Origin: Gemmatimonadota bacterium
GTDB lineage: Bacteria > Latescibacterota > UBA2968 > UBA8231
Assembly: GCA_018673255.1 (NCBI GenBank)
Contig: JABHDC010000046.1
Coordinates: forward strand, 1-42,372
Length of the DNA stretch: 42,372 nt
Direction: 5' to 3'
Every line of letters begins with the position of its first letter. Within the stretch, counting starts at the first letter, position 1. The position numbers and the translations under genes were made by a program. Shown one piece after another: positions 31,199 through 39,832 of this stretch. The notes beneath the pieces are model-generated. The model was given only the letters and a program-made list of their open reading frames with translations. It searched no databases and was not told where the DNA came from.

Positions 31199-31939
31199 CT
31201 ACCGGAAATGTGCGTCCGCTGCATGCAGGGCTCCCACACCGTGCTGCATGCGTAACAACTCTTTCTGCCGTTCGTTGAGATCAGCGTACCACGCCGGCGG
31301 GAATCCATCGTGTGGATCCAGCTGGAATACACACATGCGTTTGCGGTAGTGGCCGAAGAGGGCGTGCCGATTGCGATCCGTGTGGTTGACGCCACCCCCG
31401 TGCCACGTCTGCCCATTGAAGACCAACACCGATCCGGCCGGTGCTTCCGCCGTGACGACATGCTTGAGTTCCAGACCTTCCGGCGGCAGAGCCAGACCCG
31501 AGCGATGTGTCCCCGGGATCACGCGCGTGGCGCCGATCTCTTTGGTGAAGTCATCCAGCATCCACACCGTGTTCATCATCACCGGAGACTGCATGTTCAG
31601 CATCGATTCCGGGATGTCGCTGTGCAGCCCCTGCAGACCATCGCCAGGACGCACGATCCGTGAATTCAGCGATCCGAGAATCAGATCCTTCCCAAGGAAG
31701 TGTTCGAGGATCGGCAACGTGCGCGGATGATCGATCGTGGGCCAGAACAACTGGTCCATCGTGGGCAAATTCGACACGTGGCCCGCCGTGCCCCGGTTGT
31801 TCGATTCGGTGCCATGCTCGGCGATGCACCGAATCAACGCTTCACGCATCGCCGCCGCGTCGTCCCGGCTGATCACACTCTCCAGGATCGTGAATCCGTA
31901 GACATCGATCTCCTGAATCGCCTGCTCTGCTTCGCTCAC
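31199..31939 (-). CDS. Phytanoyl-CoA dioxygenase (PhyH) family protein
   Basis: 246 residues, GTG start overlapping the PPC gene's TGA (GTGA). Iron ligands His106-x-Asp108 (GLHSDIP) and His180 (TWHGGG), and the 2-oxoglutarate-binding Arg about 11 residues later (NRHALFGHYRK), are in place. These are Fe(II)/2-oxoglutarate-dependent oxygenases that hydroxylate a small molecule with CO2 release. Expansion of this family is typical of Latescibacteria- and Poribacteria-like genomes. The context with SDR, Gfo/Idh/MocA and aldolase genes suggests catabolism of a modified sugar or related compound; the substrate cannot be read from the sequence. Confidence 0.92.
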   Translation of the reverse strand: MSEAEQAIQEIDVYGFTILESVISRDDAAAMREALIRCIAEHGTESNNRGTAGHVSNLPTMDQLFWPTIDHPRTLPILEHFLGKDLILGSLNSRIVRPGDGLQGLHSDIPESMLNMQSPVMMNTVWMLDDFTKEIGATRVIPGTHRSGLALPPEGLELKHVVTAEAPAGSVLVFNGQTWHGGGVNHTDRNRHALFGHYRKRMCVFQLDPHDGFPPAWYADLNERQKELLRMQHGVGALHAADAHFR

Positions 31940-32355
31940 AGGCTGGTCTCTTCAGCGATCGTGTCCCAACCGACAATACTGACGCTGTCCTCGATCTCGC
32001 CGATGGCGATGTTGGCGAAGGTCAGGGCCAACGTGCCCTCTTCCAGGTGTCCACCAAAACCATTGCGCTCGTCGGAGAAGTCGATGTGGCAATGCACCTT
32101 GCCATCCAGGACATACCCATTGAATGAGCAGATATCCAGGGGCTGGATGCTCTTGGGGTAACTCTCCTTCGGCGGTAGATCATTACTCATCACCACGTGG
32201 AAGTGGGACTGGCTCGCAGAGCCGAATCCAGTCAGGAACAACCCATTCCTGATGCCGTGTTCGGCAACCGCCTTGTTCAGACCCTGCAGGATGTCTTCGC
32301 CAGGAGCGATCCGTACCAGGATCACTCGTTTCATCGTCGTCTCGCGTGATATCAT
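31936..32355 (-). CDS. PPC/DUF296-domain protein
   Basis: 139 residues from the ATG at 32355 (AGAGGA 5 bases upstream); an internal ATG at 32334 would give 132. The whole protein is one PPC (plants and prokaryotes conserved) domain: ILVRIAPGEDILQGLNKAVAEHG, FLTGFGSASQ, the His-containing strand HCHIDFSD and GGHLEEGTLALTFANIAIGE. The His residues resemble the metal site seen in bacterial members, which form trimers. Often called 'DNA-binding' after plant AHL proteins, but bacterial members lack an AT-hook, as here. It is co-translated with PhyH. Confidence 0.85.
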   Translation of the reverse strand: MISRETTMKRVILVRIAPGEDILQGLNKAVAEHGIRNGLFLTGFGSASQSHFHVVMSNDLPPKESYPKSIQPLDICSFNGYVLDGKVHCHIDFSDERNGFGGHLEEGTLALTFANIAIGEIEDSVSIVGWDTIAEETSL

Positions 32356-32496
32356 CTTGTCCTCTCGTGGGCGTGGCCGCGGGCGGCAGGAGTGTCATCA
32401 GCATTCACCACCGGCAGCATCGGTTAGCCTGTCCTTCGACCCGGCCGCTTTCACGGTACCCCCCTCTAGCTGCAACGTCAATCTGGACGGCGCCGG

Positions 32497-33498
32497 TCAG
32501 ATGGCCGCGAAGTGGAAGACCCAGGTCAGGACCCCGCCGACGAGACCGAAGAAGACGGCCAGCACCTTGATCAGCACTCCCCCCGCTCCAGCCTTAGCGG
32601 TCAATACCGAGTCAGCCGGATCCTGGGGATTGTAGAAGACCGTCACATCGGTACCAACTGGATACGCCCTGAGGACCTGGTCTGCCTGACGCAGGCCACC
32701 GGTGACATCGGTCAGTGTCACTCGACTGCCGGTATACTGGATCCCTTCGACCTCATAGTGGTAAGCAACCTCGCCCTTGTGTATGAGGCCGGCGCTCTTG
32801 TTCATGCGGTTGATGATGCGACCCGCCCAGAAGACCTTGCCCGGTACCGCCGGCCCCTCGGCAAGGGCCCTGGCTTTCTCGTCGAGATGTCGGGCGAAGA
32901 GCCACAGGGCCGGACACGCCAGCATCACCAGCACCGGCACGAACACAACCCACTCAAGGCTCTGCTGGATCGACTTGAAGACTGATCGCGGCTGGTGCGG
33001 TAGTAGGAGGAATGTCAACCCGAATCCGGCCACGAGCAGTCCGACGAGGACCCGCTGAAAGGCGTATCGACTGATCCCTCGGTAGACCACGGCACCCTCG
33101 GGGTCGCGCGGATTGTAGAAGACGGGTGTCATGCTGCCGGGACGCAGATCTCCGAGTTGCCGCTCGGCGTAGCGGGCGAAGAGCCGCGTCCCATTCATGT
33201 CGTGGCCGAATCGCAGCCGCTTGCCCACATGCCGGGTGCCAGCCACCAGAAACTCGAAAGTGATTCGGGGGTGGTAGGAGAAGTGATGCTTCCAGATGCC
33301 GCCCTCGTAGAGGTCCCGGTCTACGTGTGGCTGAACATCTGCACTGAGCACGGTCCCCGTCGTGGCTCGCCATGAAAGCGACCCGATCCCCTTGAGTATC
33401 AGCCAGAATCCATCCCAGGCGAGGTACAGCCCGTAGCCGATGAAAGGCAGCCCTCCGATGATCGTGATCACCCAGAGGACGATCTCAGGCGCGTTCAT
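32497..33498 (-). CDS. DUF3592-type membrane protein with two repeats
   Basis: 333 residues. Two copies of the DUF3592 unit: a beta-rich domain ending VFYNPRDPEGAVV (about residues 126-138) and a second ending VFYNPQDPADSVL (about 287-299), each after a region like ATTGTVLSADV or AVPGKVFWAGR. Hydrophobic segments lie at about 6-28, 148-168, 185-205 and 306-328. The family has no known function. It lies between the PPC gene (141-base gap) and the aldolase gene (60 bases) and may simply be carried in the operon. Confidence 0.8.
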   Translation of the reverse strand: MNAPEIVLWVITIIGGLPFIGYGLYLAWDGFWLILKGIGSLSWRATTGTVLSADVQPHVDRDLYEGGIWKHHFSYHPRITFEFLVAGTRHVGKRLRFGHDMNGTRLFARYAERQLGDLRPGSMTPVFYNPRDPEGAVVYRGISRYAFQRVLVGLLVAGFGLTFLLLPHQPRSVFKSIQQSLEWVVFVPVLVMLACPALWLFARHLDEKARALAEGPAVPGKVFWAGRIINRMNKSAGLIHKGEVAYHYEVEGIQYTGSRVTLTDVTGGLRQADQVLRAYPVGTDVTVFYNPQDPADSVLTAKAGAGGVLIKVLAVFFGLVGGVLTWVFHFAAI

Positions 33499-33558
33499 CT
33501 ATCGTGCCCTGCTAGGGGATCAGCATTGTGGAATTCAGGATGATTCGCTGCCAGTACA

Positions 33559-34296
33559 CTAGCCCGGTGCGTCTGCCTGGAAGAGGGTGATGCCCATCTC
33601 CAGATACTTGTCGCGCTCCTCCGGCAGGGTCGGCGTGCCCATGGCCAGACGAATACCGGTACCCTGCAGTTGCTCAGCCACATTGCGCATGCAGTCATCA
33701 ACACTCTGCAACGGGTAGTCGGGATGATCTTCCAAGCTGAAGGAGAGATCATTCGGCCCGAAGGTGACGACATTCACACCCGGCTTGGCCAGCTTGCGGA
33801 TATTGGTCACCGCTTCCACCGACTCCACCTGCATGGCCAGCACCACATAATCATTCCACCAGTCCGCATAGGCGTGGCGATCGAAGCCCTTGGCCACACC
33901 ATGGAGTCCCCGACGAGCACCGCCACCCCAGCTGCGACGACCAATCGGTCCGTAGTAGGCATAGTCGATGGCGTCATCCATGGTCTCCGGCTCCATGACC
34001 TCAGGCACCAGCACGGCGCTGAATCCCAGATCGAGGAAGCGCCCAACCATGTGGGCCTGCCGGGTATGGGGAATGCGCAGTTGCACATCGATACCCAGCT
34101 CTTCTGCCGCAGTGCAATAGCTGACCATCTGCTCTTCGGTGTAGGCAGTATGCTGCGAATCGATCCAGATGTAGTCGTAGGCGCCGGCCGACCAGATCGC
34201 GTCCAGTTCACTCTTGGTCGTCGTCAGCTTGCCCCGCAGGGCGACGAGCACTTCACCGGCCTGGATGCGTTGCCGAAGCATTCTTTTTGTCGTCAT
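33559..34296 (-). CDS. HpcH/HpaI-type aldolase/citrate lyase family protein
   Basis: 245 residues from the ATG at 34296, for which AGGAG has 5-base spacing; a second ATG directly before it is possible. Class II pyruvate-type aldolase features: YDYIWIDSQHTAYT (family DxEH-type segment), Arg in LRIPH, the metal-site Glu in VPEVMEPE, GPIGRRSWGGGARRG and the second metal ligand region in AMQVESVEAV. The family cleaves 2-keto-3-deoxy acids, such as deoxyglucarate, to pyruvate and an aldehyde. Placed after Gfo/Idh/MocA, it could end a sugar-acid pathway. The substrate is inferred only. Confidence 0.88.
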   Translation of the reverse strand: MTTKRMLRQRIQAGEVLVALRGKLTTTKSELDAIWSAGAYDYIWIDSQHTAYTEEQMVSYCTAAEELGIDVQLRIPHTRQAHMVGRFLDLGFSAVLVPEVMEPETMDDAIDYAYYGPIGRRSWGGGARRGLHGVAKGFDRHAYADWWNDYVVLAMQVESVEAVTNIRKLAKPGVNVVTFGPNDLSFSLEDHPDYPLQSVDDCMRNVAEQLQGTGIRLAMGTPTLPEERDKYLEMGITLFQADAPG

Positions 34297-34358
34297 CATG
34301 GCTCCTGTGCGGCCCTGGGCCTGCACTGTGTGCGTAGGGAGTCGAATCCGGCGGCAGA

Positions 34359-35438
34359 TCAGCCCAGCGTGACTGCCTGTCCTGCATTGCGACCAGACTC
34401 GTAGATCGCCGTAATCAGTTCAACAGACCGCCGCGCCTCGTGTCCGTCCACCATGGGCGGACGATCTTCGAGAATGGCCGACACAAAGTCTTCGATCACA
34501 GGGCCGTGCCCCATGTCGACGTGGGGCACAGCGGCACCGGCCACAGCGTCTTGCCGCTGACGCGCCTTCTCTGCCGCCCGCGCTTCGCCAAGTTGCAGGA
34601 TCTCATCCCGCGCCTGGGATTCCTCTGGCGTCGGATCCATCAGGTCGAGTCGCAACACCTTGTCACCGGTGAAGGCCAGCGTGCCCCTCGAGCCATACAG
34701 TTCCAGGTACTGCGGCAGTTCGGGATAAGCCAGTGTCGTCGCCTCGATCACCCCCGTAGCGCCTGAGCCGAACTTGAGCAGTGCCTGTACCTGAGTCTCC
34801 ACTTCGATCTGACGACCGACGGATGAGGTCAGGGCCATCACCTGATCTACGTCGCCGCAGAACCAGAGCAGGAGATCAACCAGGTGAATCCCCTGATTCA
34901 TCAGGCAGCCACCACCATCGATCTTCCACGTCCCCCGCCAACCACCCGAGTCGTAGTAGTCCTGCGTGCGATACCGTTTGATGTAGGCGCTTCCCGAATA
35001 GATCTCACCGAGCAGTCCCTCTGCAACCAGCGGCTTGAGTTGCGCCACGACGGGCATATAGCGCGTCTGAAAGACACCACCCAGCTTGACCTGCGGCTGC
35101 AGGGCGGCCGCCTCGATGATGCGATCGATTCGCTGGGTCGTGATCTCGAGAGGTTTCTCCACCAGAAGATGCCGCCCTGCCTGAACAACCTGCAGCGCCG
35201 GCTCCAGATGCAGGCCGCTGGGCACACACAGTGTCGCCGCATCGACAACTTCCAGCATCTGAGCGAGATCCGTATAGGGTGTCACGCTGTATTCACCGGC
35301 AATGGCGGCAGCACGCGACTCGTCTCGATCGCACACGGCCACCAACTCGACCTGGGGAATGTCCTGCATGGCATGGGCGTGGGATGGGCCGATGGCGCCA
35401 GCACCGATAATGCCCACGCGAAGGGGCGTCTGACTCAC
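34359..35438 (-). CDS. Gfo/Idh/MocA-family NAD(P)-dependent oxidoreductase
   Basis: 359 residues, GTG start preceded by GGAGA. Rossmann fold with GIIGAGAIGPSHAHA (about residues 9-23), the catalytic Lys in LVEKPLE (about 92-98) and the active-site segment GGGCLMNQGIHLVDLLLW (about 175-192) with Asp and His. These enzymes oxidise or reduce cyclic polyols and sugars (inositol, glucose, fructose types). It follows the Opp-type importer genes by 86 bases on the same strand, suggesting oxidation of the imported compound or a product of it. Confidence 0.92.
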   Translation of the reverse strand: MSQTPLRVGIIGAGAIGPSHAHAMQDIPQVELVAVCDRDESRAAAIAGEYSVTPYTDLAQMLEVVDAATLCVPSGLHLEPALQVVQAGRHLLVEKPLEITTQRIDRIIEAAALQPQVKLGGVFQTRYMPVVAQLKPLVAEGLLGEIYSGSAYIKRYRTQDYYDSGGWRGTWKIDGGGCLMNQGIHLVDLLLWFCGDVDQVMALTSSVGRQIEVETQVQALLKFGSGATGVIEATTLAYPELPQYLELYGSRGTLAFTGDKVLRLDLMDPTPEESQARDEILQLGEARAAEKARQRQDAVAGAAVPHVDMGHGPVIEDFVSAILEDRPPMVDGHEARRSVELITAIYESGRNAGQAVTLG

Positions 35439-35524
35439 AAAGATTCTCCGGTCACGAACATGGGATCAACAATTGGAAGAGCCCGACCCGGACAAGACCC
35501 GGAGTCTGTGCCCCGGGGTGTCTG

Positions 35525-36553
35525 TCAGTCGGTGGGAGTGGGTGCCGCATTGCCGAGTTGCAACTCTTCGGCACGGTGGCAGCTGACCCAGCGGCCCGGC
35601 GTCACCTCTCGCAGTTGCGGTATTTCACTGCTGCAACGCGCCTCGGCATAGGGGCAACGCGGATGAAAGGAGCAGCCAGGTGGCGGATTGGACGGGTCAG
35701 CGACCTCCCCCTCCAGTTCAGCATCACCGGAACGCAACGTCGGGTCCGGCAGCGGCACGGCCGCAAGCAATGCCTCCGTGTAGGGATGCAGGGGTCGATC
35801 GAAGAGCGGTTCCACCTCGCACAGTTCGACGATCTTGCCCACATACATCACCGCGACACGATCACTGATGTGGCGCACCACACTCAGATCGTGGGCGATG
35901 AAGATATAGGTCAGCCCCAGTTCGGACTGCAGTCGCTGCAGCAGATTCAGGATCTGCGCCTGCACCGACACGTCCAGTGCCGAGACGGGCTCATCGGCCA
36001 CGATCAACTGGGGGTGTAGGGCCAGCCCACGCGCGATGCCGATGCGCTGGCGCTGCCCACCTGAAAATGCATGGGGATACCGACGCAGATGGGCCGGATT
36101 CAATCCGACCTGCGACATCAGCTCCCGCACGTGCTGCTCACGCTCAGAGCGGTCCTTCATGCCATTCACCAGCAAGGGCTCACCGACGATGTCGAAAACC
36201 GTCATGCGCGGATTCAGCGAGGCATACGGATCCTGGAAGATCATCTGCATGTGCCGGCGCAATTGCTTCAGCTGTGCGCTGTCGACCTTGGCCACGTCGA
36301 CCAGCTCATCACTCAGTCGAAACTCGATCGCCCCATCCGTTGGATTGATGGCTCGCAGGATGCAGCGACCAACCGTCGTCTTGCCGGAACCCGACTCGCC
36401 CACCAGGCCCAGACACTCACCGTCGTAGACGTCGAAGCTGACATCATCCACGGCCCGAACGCTACCGACTTCCTTGTTGAAGAAGCCCTTCGTGATCGGG
36501 AAGTGCTTCTTCAGGTTCTTCACCGTCAGCAGGATACGCCGTGACTCAGCCAT
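35525..36553 (-). CDS. Opp/Dpp-type ABC transporter ATP-binding protein (OppF-like)
   Basis: 342 residues from the ATG at 36553, which has GGAGG at 6-base spacing and overlaps the OppD-like stop by 8 bases; in-frame ATGs lie just upstream. Walker [10 protein letters not shown], signature [10 protein letters not shown], Walker [13 protein letters not shown], and the C-terminal Opp motif with Cys-rich [16 protein letters not shown], which in OppD/F proteins can hold an iron-sulphur cluster. It pairs with the OppD-like ATPase. Substrates of this family include peptides, but also sugars and opines. Confidence 0.93.
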   Translation of the reverse strand: MAESRRILLTVKNLKKHFPITKGFFNKEVGSVRAVDDVSFDVYDGECLGLVGESGSGKTTVGRCILRAINPTDGAIEFRLSDELVDVAKVDSAQLKQLRRHMQMIFQDPYASLNPRMTVFDIVGEPLLVNGMKDRSEREQHVRELMSQVGLNPAHLRRYPHAFSGGQRQRIGIARGLALHPQLIVADEPVSALDVSVQAQILNLLQRLQSELGLTYIFIAHDLSVVRHISDRVAVMYVGKIVELCEVEPLFDRPLHPYTEALLAAVPLPDPTLRSGDAELEGEVADPSNPPPGCSFHPRCPYAEARCSSEIPQLREVTPGRWVSCHRAEELQLGNAAPTPTD

Positions 36554-37601
36554 TGCCATCCTCCGCACCCGGATGCTGCAACAGGCAGGCCGTCTGGTGG
36601 GTCGGGTCTCCGGCGACTGCCTTCAACGGCGGTCGCCCACCCACATCACACCGTCCTTTTTCGAACTCGCGGCAGCGTGGATGGAAGGCACATCCACTGA
36701 TCGGGTCGAAGGGATCCGGCACACTGCCCTCGATCACTTCGAGTTCACTCTTGCGTTCATCCGTGTGGGTCCCGGGCAGCGAACGCAACAAGGCCTGCGT
36801 ATACGGGTGTCGCGGTTGAGCAAAAATCGCGTTAACGGGGCCGTATTCGACGACACGACCCAGATACATCACCGCCACCTCGTCAGCCATCTGTGCCACC
36901 ACCCCCAGGTCGTGGGTGATCAGCATGATCGCCATCCCGAACTCGGCCTGCAGTTGACGCATGAGCCGCAGGATCTGCGCTTGGATCGTCACGTCGAGGG
37001 CCGTCGTCGGTTCGTCAGCGATCAGCAGCGTCGGTTCGCAGGACAGGGCCATGGCGATCATCGCACGCTGTCGCAGACCGCCACTCAACTCGTGCGGATA
37101 CTGCACATAGCGGCCCTCGGGATTCGGAATACCCACGCGACGCATGATACCGATCGCCTGCTCCTTGGCGCCCTTCTTGTCGTTGTCCGTGTGCAACTGC
37201 ACGGCCTCGGCAATCTGACTGCCCACCGTGTGCACCGGACTCAAACTCGTCATCGGTTCCTGGAAGACCATGGCAATGTCACGCCCCCGGATCGAGCGCA
37301 TCTGTTCGCCATCTTCATCCAGGTCGGTGAGCACGACTTTCTGACCGGGTGGGTGATGCAGGGTGATCTTGCCACCCACAATCTCTCCCGGCCTGGCGAT
37401 CATCCGCATACACGAGAACGCCGTGATCGACTTGCCACAACCACTCTCGCCGACGACGCACAGCGTCTTGCCGCGCGGTACGGTGAGATCGACGCCATCG
37501 ACGGCGCGCACCGTGCCTTCGTCGAGGAAGAAATGGGTCGACAGCCCTTCGATCGTGATCAGCGGTTCCGCTGGCTGCCCCGGCCGGGTCGATTCACTCA
37601 T
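36546..37601 (-). CDS. Opp/Dpp-type ABC transporter ATP-binding protein (OppD-like)
   Basis: 351 residues. Walker [12 protein letters not shown]-loop [13 protein letters not shown], signature [12 protein letters not shown], Walker [16 protein letters not shown]-loop LITHDLG, and the C-terminal [17 protein letters not shown] with conserved cysteines. It is the first of the two ATPases in the A-B-C-D-F gene order. There is a 6-base gap after the OppC-like gene and an 8-base overlap with the OppF-like gene. Confidence 0.93.
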   Translation of the reverse strand: MSESTRPGQPAEPLITIEGLSTHFFLDEGTVRAVDGVDLTVPRGKTLCVVGESGCGKSITAFSCMRMIARPGEIVGGKITLHHPPGQKVVLTDLDEDGEQMRSIRGRDIAMVFQEPMTSLSPVHTVGSQIAEAVQLHTDNDKKGAKEQAIGIMRRVGIPNPEGRYVQYPHELSGGLRQRAMIAMALSCEPTLLIADEPTTALDVTIQAQILRLMRQLQAEFGMAIMLITHDLGVVAQMADEVAVMYLGRVVEYGPVNAIFAQPRHPYTQALLRSLPGTHTDERKSELEVIEGSVPDPFDPISGCAFHPRCREFEKGRCDVGGRPPLKAVAGDPTHQTACLLQHPGAEDGNG

Positions 37602-37607
37602 GGACCA

Positions 37608-38747
37608 TCACCTCGAATACGGATCGGCGGCGTCACGCAGACCGTCGCCGACGAAGTTGAAGGCCAGCACAGCGATGACGACGATGACGGCCGGCGTCAG
37701 CAACCACGGATGCAGCGCCACGGCCTGAACACTCTGCGCTTCCTTGAGCAGCACACCCCAACTGGTGATCGGCGGTCGCAGCCCCAGGCCGAGAAAACTC
37801 AGCGCCGTCTCACCGAGAATCATGTTTGGCAGGGTGAGTGTCAGGGACACGATGATGTGGCTGGTGAAACCGGGCAGCAAGTGCCGCAACATGACACGCC
37901 GTTGCGAGGCACCGGCCAGCAAGGCCGCCGTGGCGTAGTCCTCCTCCCGCAGCGACAGGATCTTACCGCGCACGACGCGGGCCAGCCCCGTCCAACCAAG
38001 GAAGGACAACACGACCGTGATGCCGAAGTAGACCTGCAGAGGCGACCAGGAAGCCGGCAACGAGGCCGACAGAGCCATCCACAATGGAATCGACGGGAAG
38101 GACCGCAGCACCTCGATCATGCGCTGAATCATGTTGTCGATCCAGCCACCGTAATAACCGGAAGCGGCACCGATGGTGAGGCCGAAGATGAAACTCAGGG
38201 CCACGCCGATCAGACCCACGGTCAGCGAGATGCGCGATCCATAGATGATCCGCGTCAGCAGATCCTGCCCGATGGAGTCGGTACCCAGCAGGAACAGGGT
38301 CCCGCCCTCCTCCACCCCGAAGAGGTGAATGTCCGTCTCGAAGAGTCCCCACATCTTGTACGTCGAACCGCGGGCGAAGAACTGGAGTGGATAGATCTGA
38401 CTCCGGTCTTCCTCGTAGACAAACCGCAATGTCTCCGGGTGGCGCTGCCCCTTCATGCCGTAGACGAAGGGCCAGAAATGCACGCCCTCATCGCTGACCA
38501 TGTGCAACCGTTGGGGCGGTGCATACATGTAGTTGAGATTCTGATCGGCCAGTGCGTAGGGCGCGACGAACTCGCAGAACGTGGCGATCATGTAGAGTGT
38601 CAGAATGACCCATCCGGACCACACCGCGAGACGGTGTTTACGGAACTTGAGCCCCATCAACTGCCATTGGGAGGCTGTATAAAGCTCCGGCGCCTCGTCG
38701 CCCGTCTTCTCTTCCACTTCGACCGTCTGCACCACGGCTTCGCTCAT
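37608..38747 (-). CDS. Opp/Dpp-type ABC transporter permease (OppC-like)
   Basis: 379 residues, longer than classical OppC (about 300) because of an insertion after TM1 (about residues 65-160, rich in Tyr and Phe, for example YMYAPPQRLH and FWPFVYGMKGQRH). TM1 lies at about 46-63; the other five follow residue 170. The EAA-type loop reads YATAALLAGASQRRVMLRHLLPG (about 274-296), and the protein ends FNFVGDGLRDAADPYSR, the family's C-terminus. It shares one base with the OppB-like stop (TGATG). The periplasmic insertion suggests a special contact with its binding protein. Confidence 0.92.
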   Translation of the reverse strand: MSEAVVQTVEVEEKTGDEAPELYTASQWQLMGLKFRKHRLAVWSGWVILTLYMIATFCEFVAPYALADQNLNYMYAPPQRLHMVSDEGVHFWPFVYGMKGQRHPETLRFVYEEDRSQIYPLQFFARGSTYKMWGLFETDIHLFGVEEGGTLFLLGTDSIGQDLLTRIIYGSRISLTVGLIGVALSFIFGLTIGAASGYYGGWIDNMIQRMIEVLRSFPSIPLWMALSASLPASWSPLQVYFGITVVLSFLGWTGLARVVRGKILSLREEDYATAALLAGASQRRVMLRHLLPGFTSHIIVSLTLTLPNMILGETALSFLGLGLRPPITSWGVLLKEAQSVQAVALHPWLLTPAVIVVIAVLAFNFVGDGLRDAADPYSR

Positions 38748-39832
38748 CAGCGACCTCGCTCATCGTAACGAATGCGCGGATCGAAGATCAGCAGCAGGAT
38801 GTCGGAGATCAGCGTGCCGATGACGGTGAGAAAACTGAGGATCATCACCATGGAACCAGCCAGATACATGTCTTGATTTTCCAGCGCCCGCAGCAGCAGG
38901 GGTCCCACCGTCGGCATGCCCAGCACGACGGCGACAATCACCGAACCCGAAACGATCCCCGGCAACACCCAGCCCACCGTGCTGATCAGCGGATTCAAGG
39001 CCACGCGCACCGGATACTTCAGCAGCAGCTTGTAGGGGGATACCCCCTTGGCACGGGCCGTCATCACATACTGCTTCGGCAACTCGTCGAGCAGGTTGCC
39101 CCGCATCACACGGATCAGGCCTGCTGTTCCGGACGTGCCGATGACGATGACGGGGATCCACAGGTGCGCCAGCAGGTCGACGAACTTGGCAAAGCTCCAC
39201 GGTGCATTCGCATGCTCCGGCGAGAACAACCCACCTGCCGACATATCGAACACCGCGTGCCCCACATACATGAAGATCAACGCGAGCAGGAAGTTCGGTG
39301 TCGCCAGCCCGATGAAGCCGAGCACGGAGAAGGCGTAGTCACCCCACGAATACTGTCGAACCGCCGAATAGATGCCGATCGGGATCGCCAGAGCCCACGT
39401 GAACAGCAGCGTGAAAATGGAGATCGTCATCGTCAGCATCAGACGCTCGCCGATCAACTCCGTCACCGGCCGATTCCACTCGAAAGACTTGCCCAGATCC
39501 GGCCACTTGAAGCCCGGCCAGTTGAAGTGTTCGACACCCTCCAGATCCGTAACCCAGACGTAGTTGCCATCGCCCCCGCGTTGGAAGCCGAAGAACATCA
39601 GATCGTTCAGCCACTTGCTGTATTGCAGCACGAAGGGTTCATCGAGATTGTAGCGCTTGCGCAGCGCCGCCACCTGTTCCTCGTTGACCGTCTCCCCCGT
39701 CTCTTCCAGGGCAGAGATATACGAGGTCAGATAGTCACCCGGTGGCAACTGTATCAGCGCAAAACTGACCAGAGAGATCACGAACAGCGTCGGGATCATC
39801 CACAGCAGACGGCGTAGGATCAGCGCAAACAC
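38747..39832 (-). CDS. Opp/Dpp-type ABC transporter permease (OppB-like)
   Basis: 361 residues, GTG start directly after the binding-protein TGA. The N-terminus LILRRLLWMIPTLFVISLVSFALIQLPPGDYL is diagnostic of OppB/DppB. Like the OppC-like partner it has an extra periplasmic stretch between TM1 and TM2 (about residues 38-125: FFGFQRGGDGNYVWVTDLEG). The EAA loop reads YVMTARAKGVSPYKLLLKYPVR (about 255-276). It forms the channel with the OppC-like protein. Confidence 0.92.
   Translation of the reverse strand: MFALILRRLLWMIPTLFVISLVSFALIQLPPGDYLTSYISALEETGETVNEEQVAALRKRYNLDEPFVLQYSKWLNDLMFFGFQRGGDGNYVWVTDLEGVEHFNWPGFKWPDLGKSFEWNRPVTELIGERLMLTMTISIFTLLFTWALAIPIGIYSAVRQYSWGDYAFSVLGFIGLATPNFLLALIFMYVGHAVFDMSAGGLFSPEHANAPWSFAKFVDLLAHLWIPVIVIGTSGTAGLIRVMRGNLLDELPKQYVMTARAKGVSPYKLLLKYPVRVALNPLISTVGWVLPGIVSGSVIVAVVLGMPTVGPLLLRALENQDMYLAGSMVMILSFLTVIGTLISDILLLIFDPRIRYDERGR

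Noticed and set aside
36474..38768. Plus-strand open frame of 764 codons opposite the OppC/OppD-like genes
   Set aside because: Antisense shadow: high GC content removes stops; the amino-acid text is low-complexity (His, Arg, Gln) without domains, while the minus strand has complete ABC motifs.
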